Assembly (NCBI GenBank): GCA_019241645.1
Contig: JAFAWQ010000043.1
Location: 124,001-188,000, forward strand
Reading direction: 5' to 3'
From: Alphaproteobacteria bacterium
GTDB taxonomy: Bacteria; Pseudomonadota; Alphaproteobacteria; Micropepsales; Micropepsaceae
DNA: 64,000 nt
This document shows, piece after piece, positions 47,825 to 58,140 of this stretch; position 1 is the stretch's first letter; each line of letters begins with the position of its first letter. A program made the position numbers and the translations under genes. The notes under the pieces are model-generated. The model had not been told where the DNA came from and did not search any database. It worked only from the letters and a program-made list of their open reading frames with translations.

Positions 47825-48988
47825 TCATCGCGCGAAGCGGGCAAAGGCGAACGGCGCGAGATTGAAGCGCGGCGCGCGGCCCACTGCCATATCGGCCAGT
47901 GCTTCGCCGATGGCAGGCGAATGCTTGAAGCCGTGACCTGAGCAGGGCGAGGCAATAATGACGCGCTCCGAATCCGGATGGCGATCGATGACGAAGCCGA
48001 AATCCCGCGTCACCGTGTAGAGGCAGGCGGCACCGCGCACGCAGCGCGCGCCGATGCCGCCGATGTTCGCGGTGGCCAGCGCCTGCACGGCAGCGATCTC
48101 TTCCACGTGTACATCGCGATCCATCGCAGCCGGCGTCGTCACGGATAGGAATTCCTCGCTCGCCAGCTTGATGGCGTGCTCGCCTGCCAGCGCCGGGAAG
48201 CCATAGATGCCGCGCGTGGAATTCTGCAGCTCCCAGATGAAGACCGGAAAGCGCTGCGGCGCGAAGGCTGCAGCGTCTTCCACCTCCAGCCAAACCTGTA
48301 TCTGCCGGTAGATTTTGAACAGCGCGGCAAGCGAAGGCGGGAGCAGCTCCGGCAGCCAGGGGCCGGCCGCAACGATCAATCGCTCGGTGGCATAGCTGCC
48401 CTTGCCGGTCGTCACGGTCACGCCATGGGTGCCGGCGTCGAAGCCCAGCACGCGCTCGTTTGTGCGAAGCTCGGCGCCGTGCCGCCGCGCCGATTCCAGC
48501 TGCGCGCGCACGCAGGCCTCCGGCCGCACGAAACCGCCGGTGTTTTCGAAATAACCATGTTCGCCGTCACGCACGCGGAACATCGGCCAGCGCGCGCGGA
48601 TTTGCGCCGCATCGAGCAGCTCGTGCGCAATGCCAAACCTCCCGGCCGCCGCAACGGTGTTGTCAAAAAAACCGGAAACGTGTGTCTGCGCGGCGTTGGC
48701 GTCGCTGGAAACGATCAGCAGGCCGCACTCATTCAAGAGCGCGGCCCCGCTCTCCGCCCCCAGCTCGCGCCACAATTCGTGCGAGCGGACGGCCAGCGGC
48801 GTCAGGTGATCGCCCTCGCCGATGGCAAGCCGCGTGACGCGGGTGGCGCCATGCGACGATCCGAGGGCATGCGGCGGCTCGAAGCGATCGAAGGCGACCA
48901 CCTTGGCGCCGCGCATCGCCAGCTGCCGCGCGGCAGCGCTTCCCATCGCCCCCAGGCCCGCGACGGCGACATCGTATTTTACGGCCAA
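47825..48988 (-). CDS. SolA/sarcosine oxidase-like FAD-dependent oxidoreductase (N-methyl-amino acid oxidase family)
   Basis: KYDVAVAGLGAMGSAAARQLAMRGAKVVAFDRFEPPHALGSSHGATRVTRLAIGEG; CLYTVTRDFGFVIDRHP; ASPCSGHGFKHSPAIGEALADMA. Confidence 0.93.
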   Translation of the reverse strand: MAVKYDVAVAGLGAMGSAAARQLAMRGAKVVAFDRFEPPHALGSSHGATRVTRLAIGEGDHLTPLAVRSHELWRELGAESGAALLNECGLLIVSSDANAAQTHVSGFFDNTVAAAGRFGIAHELLDAAQIRARWPMFRVRDGEHGYFENTGGFVRPEACVRAQLESARRHGAELRTNERVLGFDAGTHGVTVTTGKGSYATERLIVAAGPWLPELLPPSLAALFKIYRQIQVWLEVEDAAAFAPQRFPVFIWELQNSTRGIYGFPALAGEHAIKLASEEFLSVTTPAAMDRDVHVEEIAAVQALATANIGGIGARCVRGAACLYTVTRDFGFVIDRHPDSERVIIASPCSGHGFKHSPAIGEALADMAVGRAPRFNLAPFAFARFAR

Positions 48989-49066
48989 AACTTGACCCCA
49001 TCCGAGCCGCTATGCCACATGCCTGGGCCACGCGCTTCTCGCCGTCGCAAACCGGCGGTCATTCCC

Positions 49067-49771
49067 ATGATTGCCTCTTTCCTGCACAATTTCATTTTCA
49101 TCAAGACGAAGAAGACGGCGGGGACCACGGTCGAGATGGTGCTGGCGCCGGCTTGCGGACCGGACGACATCATCACCCCGCTGGGCGTGCTGGACGAGAT
49201 GGCACGTGGCAAGGGCGAGCCGCTTTGCCGCAACTTCGCCGACCCAGGTATCGAGGATGCAGCGCGATACGCCATTACTTCCGGCAGCCGCCGGCAGATG
49301 AAAAGCCTGAAAAGCCTTATCCACCGCACCGAATTCTACAATCACATGCCCGCCAGCGAAATCCGCGACAAGCTTCCGAAGCGCTTCTGGCTCAAGGCCT
49401 ACAAGTTCACGGTGGAGCGGCATCCCTACGAAAAAGCAGTTTCGCAAGCGTATTTCGGCTACAAGGACAGCGAACCCTTCGGCACTTATCTCGACCGATT
49501 CGTTCGCAGAGGTAAGTACTCCAGCTTCGAGATGTACAGCATCGACGGGGAAGTGGTGGTGCAGGATTTTCTGCGGCAGGAACGACTCGCGGACGATCTT
49601 CAAGCGATGGCGTGGAAGCTGGGAATCCCGATCGCGAACGAAATTCCGCGAGCCAAATCCGGAAGCCGCGCCGATCGGCGCCCGGCGCGCGAGATCCTCA
49701 GCGATGGACAGAAAGAAATCGTCTACGGCTTTTGCAAAAAGGAGTTTGAACTGCTCGGTTACGAGCCTTGA
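49067..49771 (+). CDS. Sulfotransferase family protein
   Basis: ATG at 49067: MIASFLHNFIFIKTKKTAGTTVEMVLAPACGPDD with 5'-PSB-like KTKKTAGTT; FTVERHPYEKAVSQAYFGY 3'-PB-like segment. Confidence 0.82.
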   Translation: MIASFLHNFIFIKTKKTAGTTVEMVLAPACGPDDIITPLGVLDEMARGKGEPLCRNFADPGIEDAARYAITSGSRRQMKSLKSLIHRTEFYNHMPASEIRDKLPKRFWLKAYKFTVERHPYEKAVSQAYFGYKDSEPFGTYLDRFVRRGKYSSFEMYSIDGEVVVQDFLRQERLADDLQAMAWKLGIPIANEIPRAKSGSRADRRPAREILSDGQKEIVYGFCKKEFELLGYEP

Positions 49772-49799
49772 GGCTGGCTTCCGTTGCCTTCGAGCCAGA

Positions 49800-50399
49800 T
49801 CAACGGATTCGGATACACACCTGAGGGCCGCTGCTTCGCCAAAGATAGTCAAAGCTCCTGTCAAACTTCTGCGACCAATCCAAAAGTGCCCGATGCTCGT
49901 GATCCTGTTTTCGCCCCGCATATTCGTCGAACAGGACAACCGTGTCTTTCACAATCAGCGTATCGATATTGAACAGGACGTCGATGGTTGAACTGTAAAG
50001 ATCGGCATCGAGGTGTATAAAAGCCAGCGGTGCGATCGCCTGGCTTGCCCACTCGGGCACCGCATCCTTGAACCAACCCTTGTGAATCGCGACCCGTTCG
50101 TCATCGAAGATCGGAATTTCGTCGGAGTTCAAATGGAATGCGCCCGCCTTCTTGTTGTGGGTCCAGTCTTCGGGCAGGCCTTCGAAGCTGTCGAAAAGAT
50201 GCAACTTTCTGTCCGGGGACATCAACTCGAGAATCATTCGGGCCGTTCTACCGCGAAAAACGCCAAACTGGGCAAAGTCGCCAGGGAGCCGGACTTCCTT
50301 GAGAGCGCCCCGGATCGAGCCGGCCCGGCGTTCCTCGCGGGCATCGTCCAGGATACGCAGTGACTGCAACAGCTCGTAGCCAGGAAGTGTCTCTCTCAA
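49800..50399 (-). CDS. TylF/MycF family SAM-dependent methyltransferase
   Basis: LPGDFAQFGVFRGRTARMILELMSPDRKLHLFDSFEGLPED; FIHLDADLYSSTIDVLFNIDTLIVKDTVVLFDEY. Confidence 0.88.
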   Translation of the reverse strand: MRETLPGYELLQSLRILDDAREERRAGSIRGALKEVRLPGDFAQFGVFRGRTARMILELMSPDRKLHLFDSFEGLPEDWTHNKKAGAFHLNSDEIPIFDDERVAIHKGWFKDAVPEWASQAIAPLAFIHLDADLYSSTIDVLFNIDTLIVKDTVVLFDEYAGRKQDHEHRALLDWSQKFDRSFDYLWRSSGPQVCIRIR

Positions 50400-50591
50400 C
50401 TTGCCGTTCTCCAGCCTTCTTCAGAAGCGATCCATGGACCCGGAAGCAACCTTCAAGAACCCGATACCCCACGCCAGCGCCGCTGGCACGTGCTATCCGG
50501 CCACACAGTGTTATGCCATAAGGCATCGGTCAGATTGCGCAACTCCCTCCGTAATACGGCAAAACTAGATTCTGGCAATGGGCGACCCGAG

Positions 50592-51242
50592 ATGTCCGAC
50601 TTCCTTCACCGCTATTTCCTTAACAACCATTCGAAGCGCTGTCACAAATGGCTGCACTATTTCGACATCTATGAGCGTCACTTTGATCGATTTCGAGGCA
50701 AGTCGCCCACTGTGCTGGAAATTGGCGTGCATGGCGGGGGATCGCTAGAGATGTGGAAGGCATATTTTGGCCCCGGTAGCCGCATCCTAGGCATAGACAT
50801 CAATGAAAAGTGCAAGCAGCACGAAAGCGAAGGAATAGAGGTCTTTATCGGTAGCCAGGACGATCCCGACCTAATCGAGAGCGTGTTCCAGCAGCACCCG
50901 AAAATCGACGTGGTAATCGATGACGGCAGTCACGAGATTCCGCACCAGATCGCGAGCTTTCAACTTCTCTATTCGAGGCTTGATCCTTCAGGGCTGTACC
51001 TTGTCGAGGACGTCTATCATTCCTACCACGAACGGCGTGGGGGCGGGATCGGCCGTGACGGCACCTTTATCGACATGGTCAAGCACAAGATCGATGAGCT
51101 CAACGCAGCGCATACGCGAGGCGATTTGCCGATTTCGGATTTTACCCGCTCAACGGATTCCATCTGTTGTTACGATAGCGTTGTCGTGTTCGAGCGCCGC
51201 CCGCAAGGTCTCCGTCAGGCCGTCGCAACACGCGCGATGTGA
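50592..51242 (+). CDS. Class I SAM-dependent methyltransferase
   Basis: SPTVLEIGVHGGGSLEMWKAYFGPGSRILGIDINEKC; IDVVIDDGSHEIPHQIASFQLLYSRLDPSGLYLVEDVYHSY. Confidence 0.86.
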   Translation: MSDFLHRYFLNNHSKRCHKWLHYFDIYERHFDRFRGKSPTVLEIGVHGGGSLEMWKAYFGPGSRILGIDINEKCKQHESEGIEVFIGSQDDPDLIESVFQQHPKIDVVIDDGSHEIPHQIASFQLLYSRLDPSGLYLVEDVYHSYHERRGGGIGRDGTFIDMVKHKIDELNAAHTRGDLPISDFTRSTDSICCYDSVVVFERRPQGLRQAVATRAM

Positions 51243-51358
51243 TCATTTTCCGGCGGCCCCCGCAGCGGGCGATTCCCGCAATCCAGCATCGAAACAAGTT
51301 GCAGCTACTCGATGTCTCGAGAGTTGAAATTCTGGATCGGCAACGTTAGTGCAAGCAG

Positions 51359-53146
51359 ATGGCCGAGCCGGTCAGACTGGTTATTTGGGACCTTGACGGA
51401 ACCTTCTGGGCGGGCACGCTGACAGAGGGCGGGCATACTTATATCGACGCGCACCACAACATCGTTATAGAACTGGCAAAACGCGGTATCGTCAGCGCGA
51501 TCTGCTCAAAGAACGACTTCGGCATTGTTAAGGGCATTTTGGAAGAGAAGGGAATCTGGGACTACTTTGTTTTTCCGAGCATCGATTGGACACCTAAGGG
51601 CCAGCGGCTGAAGCAGCTAATCGAAGACGTTCAGCTGCGGCCGGAAACAGTGCTCTTGCTGGACGACAACCCGATAAACTTGCGCGAAGCCGAGCACTAT
51701 GTCCCTGGCATACAGACCGCCGACGACAGCGTCATTCCTCGGCTGCTCGAATCTCCGCTGCTGAAGGGGAAGGATGACGCGGAGCTTTCCCGGCTCAAGC
51801 AGTACAAACTGCTCGAGACAAAGAAAACGGACCAGGCGGTCGCCGAAGACAATATCGATTTCCTGCGCTGCTGCGATATTCGTGTCACCATCGAACACGA
51901 TGTTGAGCAAAATCTGGATCGAGCCGTCGAACTCATCAACCGTACAAATCAGCTGAATTACACGAAAAATCGCCTTCCGGAGGAACTGTCGGCCGCGAAG
52001 GAACAGCTGCTCCAGGAGCTCAGCGGCTTCGATATTCAGGCCGGCCTGGTCCGCGTAACCGACCGTTATGGCGATTATGGTTATTGTGGATTTTACCTCA
52101 CAAGAACGAGGCGCGGGCAATCACGGCTGGAATATTTCTGTTTCTCATGCCGGATTCTCAATATGGGCATCGAAAACTGGGTCTATGCCCTATTGGGCCG
52201 GCCGGCGATCACCGTTGCCGGCGAAGTGCTATCGCCTTTGTCCGATCATGCTGACATCGATTGGATACAATTGGGTTCTCATGATGCGCAGGACGAAGTT
52301 CGGCAGAACGGCGTTTCGGCTCCCGTGGTCATAATCCGTGGCGCCTGCCTGGTCTCGCCGCTCGTGCATTATTTCCAGACGAACGCGCGCGAAGTCATCG
52401 GAGAATTTAATTTTGTTCGCAATCGGGTGGCCGTACGCGTCGATCATTCGCTCATGCTTCGATATGCCATCGAAGGAGTTACTCCGGAACAGATGGCCGT
52501 TTTCATCCGTCTCGGATTCAAACCGAAAGACTTTGAAACCGCCTTCGTCAAGACATCCGAATTCGCTATCCGGATAGTAAGCACCTGGGTCGACACTCAA
52601 AATATCATCTATCGTCACAGGGAAACGGGCCTGCTCGTCCCCTATAAGGCCCGCAAGATGCGGAAAAAACTGGCCGAACGGGCCGGTGATTTCGAGAAGG
52701 CCATTCAAAGCGAGGAACCAGGTTCTGCCTGGGAGGCGTATCGATACCTGCAGGAGAACTTCGATTGGCTGGGTGCAATGCCGGAAGCCGAGGCGGATCG
52801 CACACTGGACGTGATCTTGCGCGCCGTGCCGGAGGGGGAGCCGCTCTTTCTCGCGACGGCCTCCGAAGGCTCAATGGAAGGTGGTGCTCTGGCACGCGCG
52901 ACCGTGTTCAACAAACTTATTGCGCGCGCGATAGCAAGACACCCAGACAGGCTGGTCCGTCAGATCTCCTTTGCGCAGTTCGCAGAAGACGACGATATGA
53001 TCGCATCGACACATTTTCCCCGCAAGATATATCTTCGTGTGTATGAAGAAATCTGCGCAATCTGCGATGACCTTCTGCGCAGCAGAACGCATGGCAAGAG
53101 AGGTCGCACAACCGCCACGGCAGAACTGGCGGAAAATTTGAGTTGA
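51359..53146 (+). CDS. FkbH-like HAD-IIIC phosphatase domain protein
   Basis: VIWDLDGTFWAGTLTEGG HAD motif I, SAICSKNDFGIVKGILEE, VLLLDDNPINLREAEHYVPG; C-terminal extension. Confidence 0.9.
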   Translation: MAEPVRLVIWDLDGTFWAGTLTEGGHTYIDAHHNIVIELAKRGIVSAICSKNDFGIVKGILEEKGIWDYFVFPSIDWTPKGQRLKQLIEDVQLRPETVLLLDDNPINLREAEHYVPGIQTADDSVIPRLLESPLLKGKDDAELSRLKQYKLLETKKTDQAVAEDNIDFLRCCDIRVTIEHDVEQNLDRAVELINRTNQLNYTKNRLPEELSAAKEQLLQELSGFDIQAGLVRVTDRYGDYGYCGFYLTRTRRGQSRLEYFCFSCRILNMGIENWVYALLGRPAITVAGEVLSPLSDHADIDWIQLGSHDAQDEVRQNGVSAPVVIIRGACLVSPLVHYFQTNAREVIGEFNFVRNRVAVRVDHSLMLRYAIEGVTPEQMAVFIRLGFKPKDFETAFVKTSEFAIRIVSTWVDTQNIIYRHRETGLLVPYKARKMRKKLAERAGDFEKAIQSEEPGSAWEAYRYLQENFDWLGAMPEAEADRTLDVILRAVPEGEPLFLATASEGSMEGGALARATVFNKLIARAIARHPDRLVRQISFAQFAEDDDMIASTHFPRKIYLRVYEEICAICDDLLRSRTHGKRGRTTATAELAENLS

Positions 53147-53196
53147 CGGCACTTCAGTTGCAAGAGCAGTCCGATCCGTACAACGAGCCGGTGACT

Positions 53197-53559
53197 ATGA
53201 TAAATCTCACCACTATCGTGGGTACCTTTGCCGCGATCTGCTCCATGGCCAGCTTCGCCCCGCAGGCCTGGAAGATCATTCGCACCCGCGAGACCAAGAA
53301 CATCTCCGCGGGCATGTACAGCCTGACGGTGTCCGCCTTCGCCTTCTGGTGCCTCTATGGAGCAATGCTGGGGCAATGGCCGCTGATCGTCTCCAACGGT
53401 GTCTGCCTGGCGCTGTCCGCCTTCATCCTGACGATGACCTTGCTTCCGCAGCCCAAGAAGGATGCAGTCGCCGATGTCATCGAAGAGTCAAAGGCCGCGG
53501 TACTGCCGGAACCAGGCGACGAAACGCGCGATGCCCTCGGCAAGCGGAACGGCAGGTGA
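53197..53559 (+). CDS. SemiSWEET / PQ-loop sugar transporter-like protein
   Basis: TIVGTFAAICSMASFAPQAWKIIRTRETKNISAGMYSLTVSAFAFWCLYGAML. Confidence 0.88.
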   Translation: MINLTTIVGTFAAICSMASFAPQAWKIIRTRETKNISAGMYSLTVSAFAFWCLYGAMLGQWPLIVSNGVCLALSAFILTMTLLPQPKKDAVADVIEESKAAVLPEPGDETRDALGKRNGR

Positions 53560-54462
53560 GAAACCGAAATCGCGTTTGGCACGCGTGATGTCGGCATAGG
53601 TTTCCCGCACGTCGCCTGCCGGTCCGTCCGCGTCCTCGATCCGCGCCGGTTTCCCGGTAGCCTGCTCGATGCAGCGGATCAGCGCCATCACGTCTTCCGG
53701 GTGGCTGTTGCCGAGATTGTAAAGGCGATGCGGCGCGCCTTTCTCAATCGCGAAAGGCGTTTCCACCATCCGAACCAGCGCGGCGACGATCTCATCGATA
53801 TAGGTGAAATCCCGGCGCAGCATGCCGCCGCCGAACACCGGAATGGGTTTGTCGTGCAGGATCGCATCGGTGAACAGCCAATAGGCCATGTCGGGGCGGC
53901 CCCATGGTCCGTACACCGTAAAAAAGCGCAGGCCCGTCAGCTTGAGGCCGAACAGTTCGGCATAGGAATGCGCCAGCAACTCGCCTGCCCGCTTGGTCGC
54001 GCCGTAATAGGAGATCGGCTTGTCGGCCCGCGCGTCTTCGGAAAACGGCGCAGCGCTGTCGTTGCCGTAAACCGAGCTGGATGAAGCGTAGATCGTCTGC
54101 ATCAGCCCCGCGTCATGCCGCGCGAACTCCAAGATGTTCTGCTGGGCGACCAGATTGGAGCGCGTGTAGGAGGCGGGATCGATCAGCCCGTGGCGCACGC
54201 CGGCCTGCGCGGCGAGATGCAGGACGATGTCGTAACGCGCGCCGGCCGTGGCCGCCTTCAGCGCCGCCACATCCGCTATATCGCATTCCGTGAACCGGAA
54301 GCCGCGATGCTCCACAAGTTGCCCTATCCGCGCCTTTTTCAACGCGGGATCGTAGTAGCTGTTGAGATTGTCGAGCGCGTTGATCTCGTGCCCGCGCGCC
54401 AGCAGCGCCTGCGCGGCATGATATCCGATGAAACCGGCGCCGCCGGTCAACAGAACGCGCAT
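53488..54462 (-). CDS. NAD-dependent epimerase (UDP-glucuronate 4-epimerase-like)
   Basis: MRVLLTGGAGFIGYHAAQALLARGHEINALDNLNSYYDPALKKAR; YGPWGRPDMAYWLFTDAILHDKPIPVFGGGMLRRDFTYIDEIV. Confidence 0.93.
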   Translation of the reverse strand: MRVLLTGGAGFIGYHAAQALLARGHEINALDNLNSYYDPALKKARIGQLVEHRGFRFTECDIADVAALKAATAGARYDIVLHLAAQAGVRHGLIDPASYTRSNLVAQQNILEFARHDAGLMQTIYASSSSVYGNDSAAPFSEDARADKPISYYGATKRAGELLAHSYAELFGLKLTGLRFFTVYGPWGRPDMAYWLFTDAILHDKPIPVFGGGMLRRDFTYIDEIVAALVRMVETPFAIEKGAPHRLYNLGNSHPEDVMALIRCIEQATGKPARIEDADGPAGDVRETYADITRAKRDFGFSPAVPLAEGIARFVAWFRQYRGL

Positions 54463-54479
54463 GAATCGCTTCGTGGCTG

Positions 54480-55421
54480 GTGGACGATGCGGCGCGTCAT
54501 ATGCCAAGAAGCCCCGCCGTTCAAACCGACCAGCCCATGCCCGGAAAGCCGCAGCCTGTCCGCAAAGCCGTCCTGCCCGTGGCCGGCATGGGCACGCGCT
54601 TTCTGCCGGCCACCAAGGCCGTGCCGAAGGAGATGCTGCCGGTCGTGGACAAGCCCGTCGTGCAATATGCGGTGGAGGAGGCGCGCGAGGCCGGTATCGA
54701 GCAGTTCATTTTCGTCACTGGACGCGGCAAGGGCATCATCGAAGATCATTTCGACCACGCGTACGAACTCGAAGCCTTGCTTTCCGAACGCGAGAAAGCC
54801 GGCGAGCTGAACAGCCTGCTGGAAGATCTGCCTGTCACCGGCGCGGTCAGTTTCACCCGTCAGCAGAAGCCGCTTGGCCTCGGGCACGCTGTGTGGTGCG
54901 CGCGCCACCTAGTGGGCGAAGAGCCCTTTGCCGTCCTGTTGCCGGACGATTTGCTGGTGGGCGAGCCCGGCGGCCTCGCGCAGATGATGGAGGCCTACAA
55001 TCGCGTTGGCGGCGGCGTGATTGTCGCGGCTGAGGAAAAGCCGCTGGAAGAGGTGAAGCGGTACGGCGTGATCACGCCGGGCAAGATTGACGGCAACGCT
55101 GTCGAGGTGAAGGCCGTGATCGAGAAACCGGAGCCCGCCAAGGCGCCGTCACGGCTCTGCATCATCGGGCGCTATATCCTGCAGCCGGAAATCTTTGGGG
55201 AACTCGACCGCCAGGAACCCGGCGCAGGAGGAGAAATCCAGCTGACCGACTCCATGGCTCGGCTGATTGGCCGGGTGCCGTTTCATGCCGTCAGGACCGC
55301 CTGTGCCCGCTACGATTGCGGCGACCGTCTGGGGTTTCTGCAGGCCAATCTCGCCCTGGCGCTGCGGCGGCCTGACATTGCGCCCGAATTAAGGCGCCTG
55401 CTGGCCGAAATCGGGCCCTGA
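54480..55421 (+). CDS. galU: UTP--glucose-1-phosphate uridylyltransferase
   Basis: KAVLPVAGMGTRFLPATKAVPKEMLPVVDKPVVQYAVEEA; GAGGEIQLTDSMARLIG. Confidence 0.97.
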   Translation: MDDAARHMPRSPAVQTDQPMPGKPQPVRKAVLPVAGMGTRFLPATKAVPKEMLPVVDKPVVQYAVEEAREAGIEQFIFVTGRGKGIIEDHFDHAYELEALLSEREKAGELNSLLEDLPVTGAVSFTRQQKPLGLGHAVWCARHLVGEEPFAVLLPDDLLVGEPGGLAQMMEAYNRVGGGVIVAAEEKPLEEVKRYGVITPGKIDGNAVEVKAVIEKPEPAKAPSRLCIIGRYILQPEIFGELDRQEPGAGGEIQLTDSMARLIGRVPFHAVRTACARYDCGDRLGFLQANLALALRRPDIAPELRRLLAEIGP

Positions 55422-55526
55422 GCGGTCAATATTTTCAAGCACATAGCAATTGACCGCCTAGCCTTTCCCATTAGAGTTAATGGGCGGCTGGGGGGAACGG
55501 GCCTTCCCGACAAGACCTGCCGCGAC

Positions 55527-58136
55527 ATGGGATGGGTTCGAGCAGGGCGGGACGTGCGGGAAGTTGTGGACAGAATCGCGCGAAGGCTTGCTGGGCACGT
55601 TTTGCCGGTTGGCGGGACCGTGCTGGCGTCGCTCGCGTTTCTAGCTGTCGGAACTGCCGCTGCGCGTGCGCAAGACGTCCGCGACGACGAACTCTTCGAG
55701 CAGAACCGCACAACCTATGGCGATATCGGACTGATCGAGGTGCCCTCCGCCCGGATGGCGTCCGACGGACAGTTGTCGCTGACGATCGGCGATGTCGACA
55801 CCAACATGTGGCGTATCGGCCTGGGCTTCCAGGTTTTGCCCTGGATGGAAGCTTCATTTCGCTACAACCATATCCCACATTTCTTTGACGATGGCGGTCC
55901 GGTGTTCGACCGCAGCTTCGGCCTGAAGGTGAGACTGTTTCCGGAAACCGCCTACACGCCGGCCGTCGCCATCGGCGCGCGCGACATCGTCGGCACCGGC
56001 GTGTACGGGCAGGAATTTGTGGTGCTCTCGAAGCGGTTCTGGGACGTCGACGTCACTGCCGGGCTGGGCTGGGGCCGGCTCGCATCGACCGACATGTTTG
56101 ACAACCCCTTGGGATTAATCAGCGACCGCTTCAACACGCGAAACTCCAATACCGGCCAAGGCGGGACAATCTCGTTCGGCCAGTTGTTTCGGGGACCGCA
56201 CACCAGCCTGTTTGGCGGGCTCAACTGGCAAACGCCAATCGACGATCTGAACCTCATCGTCGAATACAGCAGCGACCGCTACCTTGCCGAACGGAAGAAC
56301 ACGCATTTCTTCACGCGCATGCCGGTGAATTTCGCGGCGACCTACCGTGTCTTCGACAACGTTTCACTGATGGGGGGCTATCTCTACGGCACGACCTGGG
56401 GCGGCGCCATCACCATCCATTTCGACCCCAAGACGGAACTCTTTCCCCAGCGCATCGGCACGCCGCCCCCGCCGCCGGCCATCCGCGATGCGCAACAGAA
56501 GCAATCGGCGCTTGACGAACTGAACCGGCAGAATCAGATCACCACGGTCAATCGTGCCGGCCTTGCCGTCGACCTCGGCACCGACCCCACGGAACTGCGG
56601 GAAATCCTGTCGGCCGCGCCGTCATCAGCGGCGCGCGACTACGAGATCGACGGACGCACCCTCGCCATCAATGTGGAGGGGCCCGCGGACCTCGACGCCC
56701 AGTGCCGCATTTTTGCGCAGGTCGCCGCCAATTCCATTCCCGGCATCGATACGATTGCCATCACGGAACTCGCCGATCACGACGGCCATGTCGTGCTGTG
56801 CCCGGTGCAACGGCGCCACGATCTGTCGCCGGCGAAATCCGGGCCGAACAGCAGCTTGCTCCCTGATCCAACGGCTGGAGCACCCGTCATCGACGAGGGG
56901 ACGCTGCAGTTCCGGCCCACGATCACCGATCCGCATTTTGCCGAACAGAAAATTCGTGAAGATATTGCCAAGCAGCACCTCGAGGTCGACGCGGTGGCCG
57001 TCGGCGGCGGTACGGCGCTCGTCTATGTGTCCAACACCAAATATTTCTTCGAAGCGGAAGCCATCGGCCGCCTGACGCGGATCCTCATGCAGGACACGCC
57101 GGCCGATATCGAGGTCTTCCGGATCGTTTCGATCTATCACGGCGTACCGATACGCGAGACCAAAATCCTCCGCGGCGATCTGGAACGCGTCATCGCCATG
57201 TACGGCTCGGGTGCCGAACTGCGCGCCTCAACAGGCATTCTGGATGCGCCTTGGGACAATCCCGTGCTCGATGCACAGCAGGATGACTATCCACGATTCG
57301 GATGGTCCCTGGCGCCACGTCTGGCGCGCTCGTTCTTCGATCCCAACCAGCCGGCGCGCTTCGGCCTGTTTGCCGATCTCAGCGCCTATACCGAACTGCT
57401 GCCGGGCTTGACGCTCGAGACAGTGCTTGAGGGCAAGGTTTTCAGCAGCCTGGGCTCGTCGTTCTCCAACAACAGCCTGCTGCCGCACGTCCGCAGCGAT
57501 TTCCCGCTCTATTACAGCAAAGGCGCCAACGGGATTTCCAATCTCGATGCGGTCTACAGAACCCGGCTGGCGCCGGACGTCTATACCGAAGTCAAGGCCG
57601 GCTATCTGGAAGACATGTTTGCGGGCGTCGGCGGTCAGGTTTTATGGCGGCCCAATGGCGAACGCTGGGCGCTGGGTGCCGACGTTTATCAGGTCTGGCA
57701 GCGCGATTTTGACCGCCTGTTCGGCGTCCGCGATTACCACGTCGTTACCGGCCATGTGACGCTCTATTACGAATCGCCGTGGTACGGTCTAAACATGCAG
57801 CTTCATGGCGGCCGCTACCTGGCCGGCGATTGGGGCGGCACAATCCAAATCTCGCGCATGTTCTCTACGGGCATAGAGGTCGGCGCCTTCGCAACCTTCA
57901 CCAACGTGCCCTTCCGGCAATTTGGCGAAGGCAGCTTCGACAAGGGAGTCCTCGTGCGCATCCCGCTCGAGTGGGCATTACCACTCAGCACGCAATCCTC
58001 GGCGAATTTCGATTTCCGTCCGCTGACGCGCGACGGCGGGCAGCGGCTGGTCGGCGACGACTCGCTCTACTCGGAAACCACGCGCTACAGCTACGGCCAG
58101 ATAGACAGCCACCTCAATGACATTGTCACGCCATAA
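55527..58136 (+). CDS. yjbH: YjbH-family exopolysaccharide-associated outer membrane protein
   Basis: NRTTYGDIGLIEVPSARMASDGQLSLTIGDVD...RFWDVDVTAGLGWGRLAS; C-terminal beta-barrel-like repeats; YjbF-like gene overlaps downstream. Confidence 0.88.
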   Translation: MGWVRAGRDVREVVDRIARRLAGHVLPVGGTVLASLAFLAVGTAAARAQDVRDDELFEQNRTTYGDIGLIEVPSARMASDGQLSLTIGDVDTNMWRIGLGFQVLPWMEASFRYNHIPHFFDDGGPVFDRSFGLKVRLFPETAYTPAVAIGARDIVGTGVYGQEFVVLSKRFWDVDVTAGLGWGRLASTDMFDNPLGLISDRFNTRNSNTGQGGTISFGQLFRGPHTSLFGGLNWQTPIDDLNLIVEYSSDRYLAERKNTHFFTRMPVNFAATYRVFDNVSLMGGYLYGTTWGGAITIHFDPKTELFPQRIGTPPPPPAIRDAQQKQSALDELNRQNQITTVNRAGLAVDLGTDPTELREILSAAPSSAARDYEIDGRTLAINVEGPADLDAQCRIFAQVAANSIPGIDTIAITELADHDGHVVLCPVQRRHDLSPAKSGPNSSLLPDPTAGAPVIDEGTLQFRPTITDPHFAEQKIREDIAKQHLEVDAVAVGGGTALVYVSNTKYFFEAEAIGRLTRILMQDTPADIEVFRIVSIYHGVPIRETKILRGDLERVIAMYGSGAELRASTGILDAPWDNPVLDAQQDDYPRFGWSLAPRLARSFFDPNQPARFGLFADLSAYTELLPGLTLETVLEGKVFSSLGSSFSNNSLLPHVRSDFPLYYSKGANGISNLDAVYRTRLAPDVYTEVKAGYLEDMFAGVGGQVLWRPNGERWALGADVYQVWQRDFDRLFGVRDYHVVTGHVTLYYESPWYGLNMQLHGGRYLAGDWGGTIQISRMFSTGIEVGAFATFTNVPFRQFGEGSFDKGVLVRIPLEWALPLSTQSSANFDFRPLTRDGGQRLVGDDSLYSETTRYSYGQIDSHLNDIVTP

Positions 58137-58140
58137 AGGG

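Noticed and set aside
48176-49066. N-terminal extension of the sulfotransferase ORF
   Set aside because: This part is antisense to the SolA-like gene; the sulfotransferase most plausibly starts at ATG 49067.
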